DNA of 56,676 nt, from NCBI GenBank assembly GCA_024364805.1, contig CM044496.1, positions 131,401,931-131,458,606 on the forward strand, written 5' to 3'. Made by a program: the position numbers and the translations under genes. The notes below the pieces were generated by a model. The model searched no databases. It had not been told where the DNA came from and saw nothing but the letters and a program-made list of their open reading frames with translations. How positions within the stretch are numbered: the stretch's first letter is position 1; each line of letters begins with the position of its first letter. This stretch comes from Euprymna scolopes (lineage: Eukaryota; Mollusca; Cephalopoda; Sepiida; Sepiolidae). Shown here one piece after another: positions 41,041 to 51,260 of this stretch.

Positions 41041-41360
41041 AAACAGTAGGTAATTTGGGTGGAGAGAGGTGTTTAAAAAAAAAAAAAAAATTGTACTGGG
41101 CTCATACTCGTAATGCGAAGGAGGGAAAAAAAAAATATCAATCAAAAAGAAAAGATGACTTGCAAAAAAATAGCAACACAAAAACTGATCCCTCCTTGTA
41201 TAAAACTACCAGTATAGAGTGAAGGAATTAATGTTTTTAGCCAATTTGTCGATGTCAAGCTTTAAAATGATATCGATCTCGTGAAGATCAGTCGTGTGTG
41301 TCAAAAGTTTTAGGCACACACACACACACATTTTGCCCTTTATATATATATATATATATA
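40969..41360 (-). mobile_element. Mini-Helitron 2 (tandem with the next)
   Basis: On the minus strand it starts in TATATAAAGGGCAAAATGTG next to a TA tract. It ends with a decayed hairpin (ACCCAGGCAACACTAGGT) and CTAG (40972-40969) followed by T. It is older than its neighbour and has long A/T runs inside. Confidence 0.65.
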
Positions 41361-42133
41361 CTAGCGGGGGAGGGGGTACCCGGCGTTGCCCGGGTGTTTG
41401 GAGGTGTGTGTGGTTTTGGGTAAATCAAAACTCGGGGGGGGGGGTCAAATAAAAAAAAAAAAAGTTTTGGTAGATGAGTATGAGGATCGATCCCGAATCA
41501 TTGAGGCAAAGTTGGAAATTAAAGTGTGAAAAAAAAAAAAAAACGAGCGACGTTAACCACTGGGCTACCGCGACATATAACAGAAACATGTTTGAATTTA
41601 TTTATTTAAGTATTAAAAACAGAATTGACACGTGGCCGCAATAAAAGTTAACTCTGTTGCTTCTATTTGACCTCATTAGCGGACTTAACTTTTGTTAGGT
41701 TTGTTTACCCAACTTCGACTGGTTTTTTTCCAAGATGTTGGGGAGGAGGAAACCAGCTCCCCATTGTCCAGATTGAATAGCAACTGTCTGATATAAGGAG
41801 TTTGGTCCATATTGATCAAAGCTGATTGCTTCTGGACGTTTACCACGCGATGCCGAGAACACACCGTTGGAATTTAGTTTCAGTTTTTTTATACTAAAAA
41901 GCAGGAAAAACAGACGACAGAGCGAAATAGCGCGAATCTCATAAAAGTCGACGTAAATAAATCTAGAGATAACCCGCGTTCCCAAATCCTAGATATTATT
42001 ATCTAGGGGGTATATAAATACTTCTAAGCGATCGTAACCCTCCCCCTCCCCGGGACCGTGTGCGAAAAAAGCCTTTGGGAGACATACATGAAATGGTCAC
42101 ACACATTTTGCCTTTTATATACAAGTTAGAAAA
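41361..42133 (-). mobile_element. Mini-Helitron 1 with tRNA-like module
   Basis: The minus-strand 3' end is ACCCGGGCAACGCCGGGTAC (perfect 6-bp stem ACCCGG/CCGGGT), spacer, then CTAG at 41364-41361 followed by T. The 5' end is near 42133 (TATATAAAAGGCAAAATGTG). At about 41575-41480 it carries a perfect A box TAGCCCAGTGG and a B-box-like GGATCGATCC. No Rep/helicase. Confidence 0.7.
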
Positions 42134-42278
42134 GCATTTCATCCAAGGCATGAAAATTGTTAAACAAAATGTTTTTACTATAGGCTTTAAAAATAAAGGT
42201 ACAAGATTCAATTTGAAATTTATTTATCTTCAAGGTGCACTTTTATAAATTTTACAAAGTAAGGTATTAAATTAAATT

Positions 42279-42430
42279 TCAGTTTGTATTTCTCCTCACA
42301 CCACAACTCATTTTTGCAACCCCTCTTTGTATTATTACAGGTCTGAATATTTTGTTTCAGTTTGTATTTCTCCTCACACCACAACTCTTTTTTGCAACTC
42401 CCTCTTTGTCATACATGTCTGAATAATGAG
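42279..42430. repeat. Two-copy ~77-bp tandem duplication
   Basis: TTTCAGTTTGTATTTCTCCT, then CACACCACAACTC, then TTTGCAAC and TCTGAATA, occurs twice with few differences. Confidence 0.85.
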
Positions 42431-42574
42431 AAAATCTGAATGTTTTTAACAAAAACTTTAAAATAACTCTTTTAGATTAATTTTTTTTTTAAACTTCTTT
42501 CAGAATAGAAAATCTTTACAATTTAATAAGGAACATATTTCATATAGGTTTCATTAACAAATATTCAGTAGATA

Positions 42575-42740
42575 ATGAGAAAAATAGATGAAAATTTCAA
42601 AAGGACTGTATAACTGGTTACGCTCAATAGTAGTCCTCATCAGCGAAAGTCTTTGTTATTGTTATTCTATTATTATTTAAAACATTTTGTGTCCTGCTCT
42701 TTCGCGCGAGGACTTATATATATATATATAAGAAAGAAAG
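42575..42740 (-). mobile_element. Penelope-like terminal fragment with decayed hammerhead
   Basis: The minus strand from the TA tract reads AAGTCCTCGCGCGAAAGAGC, then TTTCGCTGATGAGGACTAC, TATTGAG and CGTAACCAGTTATACAGTCC. CUGAUGA and a GGAC stem II strand are present, but the second stem II strand with its GAA is not. It is a relic resembling Penelope-associated hammerheads. Confidence 0.5.
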
Positions 42741-43051
42741 TTTTTAATAGGTGAGGAGAGAAAACTTAATGAAAACCATAAGTTTGCAAAAACATCCTAA
42801 TCTGATCCTCCCATCATTTATCTATGGTGTAACTTGTTCTGAAACATCTCAAAAAGGAAAACAAAAAAAATTTGTTATATTTTCTGTAGATTTTATTTTC
42901 ATTATTTGCATTTAATTTACATTAACAAAAACATTTTTCTTGTGCAAAAGAGGCAAACATTGTCGATAACATTTTTTTTTCTGTGAATTTGTTTTACATA
43001 AAATAGATTTTTACGTTGCATTTTTTCATTTTCAGTCCAGTGTAATAGCGG

Positions 43052-43186
43052 TCAATTGTGCTGAAAAAATTTGAGCCCCAGCCAGTTTAGGAAGAGACAA
43101 GCAACGACAACTGTCAGCGAGGCGGGGAATAAAAGAAGGTAGTAGGAAAGGGAATCCACTGCAAAGTCGGTACTTTCTGGATGAAT
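43052..43186 (-). CDS. PIGY: PIGY homologue, terminal coding exon
   Basis: 135 bp, 44 residues and a TGA. A strong acceptor (TTTTTTTCTCTTTATAG) precedes ATT CAT in phase 0. It encodes IHPESTDFAVDSLSYYLLLF, the membrane segment PASLTVVVACLFLNW and LGLKFFQHN. Human PIGY ends …CFYSLLLPITIPVYVFFHLW then TWMGIKLFRHN, so order, length and the C-terminal W-x-G-hydrophobic-K-x-F-x-H-N agree. PIGY is a small two-pass ER subunit of GPI-GlcNAc transferase, the first step of GPI-anchor synthesis. The missing N-terminus (about 27 residues) must be on another exon to the right and was not found. In vertebrates PIGY shares a transcript with PYURF; that partner is not visible here. Confidence 0.8.
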   Translation of the reverse strand: MHPESTDFAVDSLSYYLLLFPASLTVVVACLFLNWLGLKFFQHN

Positions 43187-43235
43187 CTATAAAGAGAAAA
43201 AAACATTGATAATTAACACGTTACCATGGGATTGT

Positions 43236-43400
43236 TTCACTGTGGGCTACAAGATGGTCATCTTCAAATCCAATGTCAACAAATACTTGTTATAAACCGT
43301 TCTCATAAGTCATCAAATTCTGTTCATTCCATTCATCATTTTCAATCTTTTCATATTATTCTTCATCATTCAACTGATAATCTACCCTAAAACTAAAAGA
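43236..43400 (+). mobile_element. LINE family A 3' scrap
   Basis: GGTCATCTTCAAATCCAATG, AACAAATACTTG and AAACCGTTCTCATAAGT correspond to the last coding residues and 3' region of family A. Confidence 0.6.
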
Positions 43401-43434
43401 TGTAATTTCAAAATAATTTCTACATACAATTAAA

Positions 43435-44125
43435 AAGAAACAAGTAAAAATGACTAAGTTCAACATTTGCTCCACCCCCACCCCAACCCCATTTAGCCCC
43501 AAAAGTCCCCAGGGGACGTCAAATCCTGGTGAAAATGAACAAATGGTGCAGTTTTAGGCCTTAACACATGTAAATTTGAATTCTGCACCATACAAAAAAA
43601 GAAATGACTAAGTCTATCATTTGCTCCCCTCCCCCCATTTAGCCCCAAAAGTCCCCAAAGCCTTAACATATTTAAATTTGAGTTCAGCATCATGCAAAAC
43701 TGCTAAATAGACATACGCAGAAAATTTTGGACATATATGGTAAAATAGTTCCAAAAATGGAGTGTTTTTATTAGCCCTAAAAGAGCCCCTGGGGCACACG
43801 CAAGAGTTATCGCAAAGTATATACAAACAAAATTATATAGAAATCAGTTAGTTACAACTTTTCAGAAAGTTTTATAAAAATCCAAGACATCAATTTTTTT
43901 TAAAAAGCAAAGCGTTAATTTTAGCTATTTTAACCTGAAAGGCACCCAAGGCGGACCACCAGAGTTTTCCCGGAAAATCTGTTCTGTTACTTTTTTACTC
44001 GAATCATGTTTGATGTTTGTGCAAAAATGTTTTTAAATTCCAAGGCGTAGTTATTGAGAAAAGTGCGGACAAACAACCAGACGAGGGTGAATTTACAGGT
44101 CCACCATCCTTTTGTTGGAGGGCCA
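43435..44125 (+). repeat. Dispersed repeat family R, copy 2
   Basis: Same orientation and order as 5440-6135, with the same internal tandem duplication, ending TTATTGAGAAAAGTGC and CATCCTTTTGTTGG. By eye the copies are about 85-90% identical. Confidence 0.75.
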
Positions 44126-44603
44126 ATAATCTATTTTAATATTATCTGCAATAATTCTAAAATATACATTTTTTATTACATTTTTTGATATATGTAAGAA
44201 AAAAAAGGGGGGGGACAAATCCTTTGATGTTTGTTTCCCCACAATCATTTTTATTGTTTTATATCCCAGTTATCAAGTCACTGATGGTAGAGATTCATTG
44301 ATGACCTTTGTTCAGTCTTGAAAGATAAGGGATATCTCCTATACGTGTTGATACATGTGTAACTGTGAAGCAAGGGTTGCACAATCCTCAACCACACTTC
44401 TCCTGGGTCAGCACCGTTTGATTCCAGTGGTAAGAAATTCATGACAACTGGAAACAATGCTGAGATAAGCAGAGAGCACATATCTGCTGTTATGAAATCA
44501 TCACCCATTTAGTACTGACCAGGATCAACATCACGTAACTTTGTCGATCGAAAGGGAACCTGTGTGTGTGTGTGTGCGCGCACGTATAAGCTTCATGGCT
44601 TAC

Positions 44604-44604
<1 letters not shown>
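44126..44604. other. Unassigned non-coding DNA
   Basis: A short TG/CG tract at 44560-44585. No gene. Confidence 0.4.
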
Positions 44605-44634
<30 letters not shown>

Positions 44635-45985
44635 GGCATCACCACATTATCAAGGCCCAGAGGCCACTCAAGGATAAGGGTTAAAGAGTGTACAGTAGAA
44701 GTTGGTCAATATAGTAATCATTAGTAATGAAAATTTGGTAAATTTAATAACTTATATGGAACGGCTCATCAAGAACTTATTTACTTTAGACTTGAACAAA
44801 ACCATATTGTAGTCAGCCGGAAAGCAGGAAAACGGAAGACAATTCCACAGGCGTGCAGTTCTAAGAAAGAAGCTTTGTTCATGGAATCTACGTTTAGGTT
44901 TAGGCACAGATAAAGAGTGGGGGAAATTATTGATAGTGTTTACAGCTAGACGAGTGTTTCTTGTGAAAGTTTGGCGAGGGGGGACCATAGATTGAAGCTC
45001 AGTTGAACACTTTCCATGAAAATAACGATACATCAGAGACAAACTCGCAACATCTCTTCTGTGAGATAGAGGTTGCAAGGAGGAGAAAAGGACATCTCCT
45101 ACGAGGCTACGAAGTCTATTTTGAACTCTATCAAGGCAGGACAAGTTCTTTCTAGCAGCTCCTGCCCAGATGTGGCAACAGTATTCCATCCTTGGACGTA
45201 CCTGGCTCTTATATAGATAGAGAATAGCATCAGCAGTGAGATATCTACTGGATCGATAGAAAGATCCCACCATTTTTCCAGCGGCCTTGGCAACAGATTT
45301 GATATACGTGTTCCATTTAAGATCAGGAGTAATGGTCAAGCCCAGAAGCTTGTCAAAACTTGAGGCCTCCTGAAGACGAGAGCCATTCATTTCAATTGAT
45401 GACAAATGTGGATTAGAATGTTGATGATGTAAAGAGAGAAGCTTGGTTTTAGATGCATTAAAAGTAACCAGCCACTCCTTTCCCCATTGTACTACGTGCT
45501 CAAGATCAGAGGAAAGAGAATTGGAGAGAACTTGCTCGTTTACTGTCTTAGATGTGGTACCATAAATGGTAGTGTCGTCAGCATAAATGTCTACAAATGA
45601 TGTAAGGATATGATTTGGAAGATCATTAATGTAGATCAGGAAAAGAGTTGGGCCCAGGATGGATCCCTGAGGGACACCGGCATTAATATTGTGAGCTTCT
45701 GATTTTTGCCCCTCAACTACTACTCTTATGAATCTATCAGAAAGAAATGATTTAATAATTGAGAAGACTTTTCCAGCTATACCATAGCTAGCGATCTTAT
45801 GAAGTAAACCTTTATGCCATACCCTATCAAAGGCTTTAGATATGTCAAGAGCAATTGCCCTAGAAAGATTGCCACCGTCGAGAGATTTGCTAATCCTATG
45901 CGATATAACTGTAAGGACATCTGCTGTAGATCTAGCAGAACGGAAACCATATTGAGTGTCACTAAGAAGGTTACACAGTCAAATC
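44605..45985 (-). mobile_element. LINE family A, young-looking 5'-truncated copy
   Basis: Poly-A tail (T run 44605-44629 on the plus strand), family 3' end, and a long reading frame. The 5' break is at about 45985 inside the reverse transcriptase. CR1/Jockey-group LINE. It is the best preserved of about ten family A copies here and serves as the family reference. Confidence 0.9.
44752..45980 (-). CDS. LINE reverse transcriptase, C-terminal ~408 codons
   Basis: The minus strand reads QYGFRSARSTADVL, RAIALDISKAFDRVWHKGLL, INAGVPQGSILGPTLFL, then the catalytic IYADDTTIYG, then VTFNASKTKLLSLHHQ, KNLSCLDRVQNRLRSLV, FFLRTARLWNCLP and KVNKFLMSRSI before the stop at 44754-44752. No internal stop was seen across the stretch. 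Catalytic aspartates (AFD, YADD) are present. The endonuclease and the start of the RT are lost to 5' truncation, so no start codon belongs to it. Confidence 0.88.
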
Positions 45986-46650
45986 ATTTCAAAATGTAGG
46001 AGATTTTCATTTCAGACATCTACTGCTTTTTAAAATTAAAATTTATTAATTCAAACTTTCACAAGAAATATGGTTTGGTTTATTAAAACAACATAATTAG
46101 TAAACAAAACAATAACAATCATACAGATGACAATGATTTTTTAAAGTGAATTTTTTTTTTTTTTTTTGTATTAGAAATTTTGACCAGAATTCCTGGTCAA
46201 AATCAGGAATATATTTAATTAATATTTCACTTGTACATTAAAAAGTAAACATGCAAACATTTAATTAAAAAAAAAAAAAAAAAAAAAAAACATTTTATTT
46301 AAACATAAATTCGAATACTTTGGTTCTCTGAGAAACTATTAATATTTTGTTGTGAAATGTTGTACGCAGTTTGAAATCAACCGCAATTTGTGTCTCAATC
46401 GAAATATGCACCAGTGAAGAAAAACATTTCGGTGTCATTTGTGGATCTTAAAACTGACCAAATCTTATCTATAGTTGAGAAACTTCTTTCATTTGCAACA
46501 GACGTGGTTTGGATGGTTAAAAAAAATGTTGAACAAATTCTAAGGTGTCTGGAATTAAAGATAAGAAATCTAGTTTCTGTAATAATCTCAAAATCACATA
46601 ACTTCGTATTATTTAGATTATTTGGACTACTGTTCTCATTTTCAATATTA
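45986..46650. other. Non-coding DNA; foldback C end fragment
   Basis: 46603-46650 (ATTATTTAGATTATTTGGAC, TACTGTTCTCATTTTCAATA) resembles the C family end, cut by the mariner at 46651. The open frame 46390-46680 has no recognisable content. Confidence 0.4.
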
Positions 46651-47554
46651 TGGGGTGGAACAATAAATTTGTTGTCCTAAAGAAAAAAAAACTACAGCTT
46701 TATTTTTAAACTTTTACTGAAAAAAGTCAATTCAGATAACTTAGTTATGTAGTAGAGCTAACATCTATTCAATGTAGCCATCTTCAGCCTCAATCACCAC
46801 CTTGATAGGAGTCCGGAGCTGGGAGCATACCTTTTCCACAAGTGCCGGCGGGAGCTTGGCGAATACTCGGCAGATGGCAGCGATGAGGCTGGCTTTGGGG
46901 TTGTTGGAGGTCATGTTGGCGATGTTCTTGACATATGACCAAACAAAGTAGTTCAGCGGATTCCAGTAGAGGGAGTAGAGGTCCAGTTAGAGAAGGGTAC
47001 AAAGTTGTAGCACTCTTTCAGAAGCTAAACCTGGGTTTCTTTGGACTTGTGGGCTGGTGCCAAATCCTGCTGAAACATCCAGGGTTTGCCAGCAGATACC
47101 TGATTGCACCAGGAGATCACCACACTCTTCAGCACATCTAGGTACACTTTGGTGCTGACTTTCAAGCAGACTTCGAAGATGTGAGGTGGCATGATGTGGC
47201 CCTCACTTAAAACCACACCAAAGACCATAATTGTGGTCAATCTTTGTTTTCATCACCCTGGGCACGTCCCTGTTATTCATGGCAATGAAGCAATGCATTT
47301 TGAGGGTGCTGGCAATGATCCTGTTGTCATAACTTTGATCAGTAGAAAGCACGAGTTGTACAGCGGCGCATCTCTGATCTCGCTCGTTGAACATTGTGTC
47401 ACTTTCAAACATGATAGGCTCCCATCGCTCTTGAGATTTGTACACAACTGGCAAATTAGTAGATGGTCTGTAAAAAAAAAAAAAAAACGGTTTTTCATCA
47501 AATGGAAATGGAATCCTGTCGTTTCTAGGGCAACAATTTTATCGTTCCACTCAG
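46651..47554 (-). mobile_element. mariner-type element, internally deleted
   Basis: 904 bp with TA on both sides (46649-46650 and 47555-47556). Inverted ends share GTGGAACRATAAAWTTGTTG and CCTA. The minus strand encodes IASTLKMHCFIAMNNRDVP, TIMVFGVVLSEGHIMPPHIF, VYLDVLKSVV, the second catalytic motif MFQQDLAPAHKSKETQV, and NIANMTSNNPKASLIAAICR near the C-terminus ending EAEDGYIE. The N-terminal DNA-binding part is missing and frames change. A relic. Confidence 0.85.
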
Positions 47555-47596
47555 TATAAAAAAAGAGACAAGAAATGTCTTATTCATTTCTTATCA

Positions 47597-47750
47597 AGCT
47601 ACTCCATTATTTTCAGCTGCAGGCTCAATGATTCCGAATCTCAACATTTTCTTTAACGCACGAGAAACTTGTGATTGGCTTACATCCTTCATTTGGACTG
47701 GTGATGCTAAATGAAGAAATCTTGTGGATCTGAATGGTTCAACATGGGTT
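47597..47750 (-). CDS. Possible orphan exon, helix-turn-helix-like
   Basis: The minus strand is open from THVEPFRSTRFLHLASPVQ through MKDVSQSQVSRALKKMLRFG to IIEPAAENNGVA and a TGA. SQSQVSRALKKM resembles a recognition helix. An AG acceptor (TTCTTCATTTAG) lies at about 47711. Whether it is a host exon, part of a degraded transposase, or chance cannot be decided. Confidence 0.25.
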
Positions 47751-47984
47751 CAAGAATGTAAACAAAGAACTGATGAGAATGAATGTAACTTTAATTTAAG
47801 ACCCCTATAATGTTAAATACAGTAGAACCCTAGGATACGGTATTAAAAATTAGTAACAAAATACAATACAGTATATAATACACATGTATATAATCAAATA
47901 ACATTATAAATAACATCGTAAGGCAGGGCAAATACTGTAACCAGGGGTTGGAAAAACATCATAATCCACATCGTAACCTAAAAA

Positions 47985-48011
47985 AACACACACACACACA
48001 CACACACACAC
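47985..48011. repeat. (CA)n microsatellite
   Basis: Uninterrupted CA dinucleotides. Confidence 0.9.
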
Positions 48012-48060
48012 TAGAGCCACTGTATCCCGGAGTTCTATTGCAGTTCAATCATTGTTGGCA

Positions 48061-48091
<31 letters not shown>

Positions 48092-48154
48092 GATGCTTGA
48101 TATGTTAGAAACTATAATTTACTTGAAAACCTTTTTTTTTTGCTTTTGTTGATT

Positions 48155-49985
48155 AGCTATGGCAACAATACTCCATGCAAGGTGAATGATGGCTTTTTAG
48201 GGGTACAAGATGCTTTCAGGTGTGAGTAATCTTCCAACACATTAGAGGGAACAGACCTTCTTTGCAACAGCCTTGGCAATGTCTTCGTTCCTGTTAATGT
48301 TGTCTGTTAATGTTAAGCTGAGGAGTTTGAAGAAACAACTCAAGTATGGTGTTATTAGTCATGGCTATCAGTGGTTGAGAAAGCTTCTTGTAATTGTTAA
48401 AAGAAAGCAGCTTAATCTTAGTAGCATTAAATGTTACCATCCATTTACAGCCCCATTCCACTACAAACTGGAGGTCATTTGCTAAGGATTCTGCCATTGC
48501 CTTAGATATGTATACATTGGTTTTTCTTTCATGCCTATTATATTATGTTATGATATTATGTATCATTGGCAAATATACCCATCTCGAGCACAATATTATC
48601 AGGGAGGTCATTTATGAAGATCAGAAATAACAGAGGTCCAAGTATTGATCTCTGAAGCACTCACATGCTGTCTGACTGTACGTCTATCAAGGACAACTCA
48701 AAATTGTCCTCTTGTCCAAAAAGAGGATCTAATATATTCAGTATTCGTCCAGTAATACCATATGATTTAACTTTCATTAGAAGCCCTTCATGCCAGACTT
48801 TGTCAAAGGTTTTGGATATATCAAGAGCTATAGCCCCGGCTTCCGCCACCTAATCCAGTGCATGGTGTATGCGCTCATAGATGACCGTTAAAATATCTGC
48901 AATAGCACGGTGTTAGCTAAATCTATAATGCCGGTCAGAGAAAAGATTAGCTTTATGAAGCGGTGGACTAGTGCTTAATTCATTAATAACTCAAAGATTT
49001 TAACGAACAGAGGGAGGAGACTGATAGGGTGATAATTGAGCGGGTTAGTCATTTCACCAAAATTCTTGTACACTGGTACCACAGAGGCTATCTTTCAGAT
49101 ATTTTGGAAGTAAGATTCAGCAAAGCATTTGTTGTAGAGGTTGGAAAGTACGGGGTTTAGCTCATCTAAGCATTTTTTAATTAGTATAGTTGAGATGAGA
49201 CCAGGTCCACGCCTTGGAGTTGTCCAAGTTTATTTTTATATATCGTTGATATGAGAAGGGGTGATTTTCAGATCTTCAGGAGTAGTGGTAGTTTGCATAG
49301 GGAAATTTGGGAGGGAGTTTGTTGGCTCTAAGGTGGAGTTAGTCGTGAATTGTGGGCGAGTAGTTCCGCCTTCTCAGTTGCTGTGCATGCAGCCTTCTGG
49401 TTGTTGGTTAGTGGAGGAATTACTGATTGCCTTTTATTCACTACACTATTATAGATTTTCCAATTATCACAAGTTCCTATCTTCTGCAACTCTACACATT
49501 TCCTGGTTCGGCATGTCTTTTTTTTTTTTTTTTTGGCTGTGGCTATTTCACTTTTACAATGATTTCTAGCATCTATAAATTTTTGCATATTTGCATTTGA
49601 CTTATGTACAAACCGGCAAAATGCATGCTGCCTTTGTGTAATGGCCGTTGTACAATTTGAAGCTGAACATTGGGGAGAGTGGAGCTTGCTATAATACATC
49701 CGTATGGGAACATATGCTTCAATGCCTGTTTTGCATTATTCGATTGTCTTATTGGCATGCTGTTCAGCAGGAAAAGCAAATATATTATTCCATGGTGTAT
49801 CTCTGATATGTTTTCTGATGGCTTCAAAGTCAGCCTTTTTACAATAGCTTGTCATTTTGAGGAATGTCTCCTTACCTTGGGGTTTGGATTCAAGGATGAG
49901 GTTTACTGATATGAGATGGTTTCTGTTTTCTTGAATATTGTGATCAGGAACAGGTCTAAAAGTTTTACTTTTAGACCTGTTCACA
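48155..49985 (-). mobile_element. LINE (family A relative), decayed longer copy
   Basis: From right to left on the minus strand: a linker region FIDARNHCKSEIATAKK and WKIYNSVVNKRQSVIPPLTN (about 49600-49400), RT core GAIALDISKTFDKVWHEGLL (48845-48780) with SYGITGRILNILDPLF, then GCKWMVTFNATKIKLLSF (about 48450) and an EYCCHS-like end near 48165. Frames change several times. The 5' border carries a perfect hairpin (49949-49983). Confidence 0.8.
49949..49983. repeat. Perfect 15-bp stem hairpin at a LINE border
   Basis: GAACAGGTCTAAAAG (49949-49963), loop TTTTA, then its exact complement (49969-49983). Confidence 0.9.
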
Positions 49986-50058
49986 AACTGAGTTTTTTTG
50001 TAATGAAATGAATTAATGTTATTTATTTTGCTAAAATATGATTTGTCGAATAAAAATA

Positions 50059-50917
50059 TGAGGTGCCTTCAACAAGTTTCCAGACTTATTTGTGCAGGCA
50101 TTTAAAATTGTTGTAGACTTTTGAAAATTCAGTATTTTATTGCTATACATCTTATGGGATGACTTATGAAGTTTTATGATTTCAGGCTCAAATGAACAGC
50201 TACTGCAAGAATTGGAATACGCCCTGCTAAAGCTTAATTATGACAGCTGGGTAATTTCAAAAATCCAATCTGAACATAAGGACACTTTAAAAGAACGATA
50301 TGCAATAAAATACTGTCTTAAATTTGGAAAAAAATGCCAGTTCTTGAGTGTCATAAGAGATTGAAGAAAGGCAGGAAGTCTTTGAGGGATGATGAGAGGT
50401 GTGGGAGGAGTAAGGAAGTCAGAACACCCAGAGTTGATTGGCTAAATAAAGAATTTCATGGATAAGGACCGTCATGTGTCTATAGAGACAATAAATGCAG
50501 TTTGATGTCAGTGTGGCAACTGTACATAAAATTATTTGCGAGGAACTGAAGATGCGGAAGATTTGCGCAAATGCAACTCCATCCTTGTCACAGACTACTT
50601 GACCAAGATGGGCATCAAGACAGTTCCTCACCCTCCCTATAGTCCAGACCTTGCTCCCTGTGACTTTTGGTTATTCACTAAGTTCAAGGAAAACTTGTCA
50701 TTATGAGACAATTGAGAAGATGAAAGAGGCTGTGAAGAGTTATTGACACGCTCACACATGAGGATTTCCATGGGGCCTTCCAAAAGTTGTTGGAACGGTA
50801 CAACAAGCACATTGCAGCCAGAGGAGATTACTTCGAAGGGGACTAGAGTTTCATATACGTACTATCAATAAAAGTGCCCATACAAAAAATGTCTGGAAAC
50901 TTATTGAAGGCATCTCA
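50059..50917 (+). mobile_element. mariner element with internal deletion
   Basis: 859 bp with TA on both sides (50057-50058 and 50918-50919). Ends begin TGAGGTGCCTTCAACAAGTT and, inward, TGAGATGCCTTCAATAAGTT. It encodes ERYAIKYCLKFGKK, DDERCGRSKEVRTPELIG-like, MDKDRHVSIETINA, then directly SILVTDYLTKMGIKTVPHPP, YSPDLAPCDFWLF and AARGDYFEGD. The stretch holding the first two catalytic aspartates is deleted near 50575. A relic. Confidence 0.88.
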
Positions 50918-51162
50918 TAAGTTGTTCGGGATAAATGAAGAAAAAGAATGCCAAGATCTAGTATAAATAATTTACCTGACTAAAATAGAAATTAACATTT
51001 GCTTATATTCAGACAAGTTTTATTTCCTATATAATAAAATGACTGCAGAAATTCCCCTCTAGACCAAAGTATCGTAGGTTTGCAACAACAGATGCCACAT
51101 ACAAATTCAATATGTCTAGGCTATTAGCCAATATCTCATGTAACTTTTGAACACCATTTCAG

Positions 51163-51260
51163 ACACATTAGGTTGTTATAATAAAATGCAACACTGCATC
51201 CTAGGAGCAACATCATCACAATCGCAACATCTACAGAGGAAGGAGTTCCTATTTTTCCCT
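51163..51260 (+). CDS. Candidate internal exon of an unrecognised gene
   Basis: Acceptor AACACCATTTCAG and donor CCT/GTAAGTA. 98 bp (two bases plus 32 codons) encoding TLGCYNKMQHCILGATSSQ and SQHLQRKEFLFFP. The other two frames have stops. It ends in phase 0, matching the next candidate at 52703. No family was recognised. No upstream exon with the required phase was found. It could still be a chance pair of splice sites. Confidence 0.35.

Noticed and set aside
46390-46680. 96-codon plus-strand frame
   Set aside because: AT-rich composition, no domain, and it runs into the terminal repeat of a mariner.
51163-51185. TTAGGTTG at an apparent mariner MITE end
   Set aside because: No matching inverted end or flanking TA pair was found downstream.
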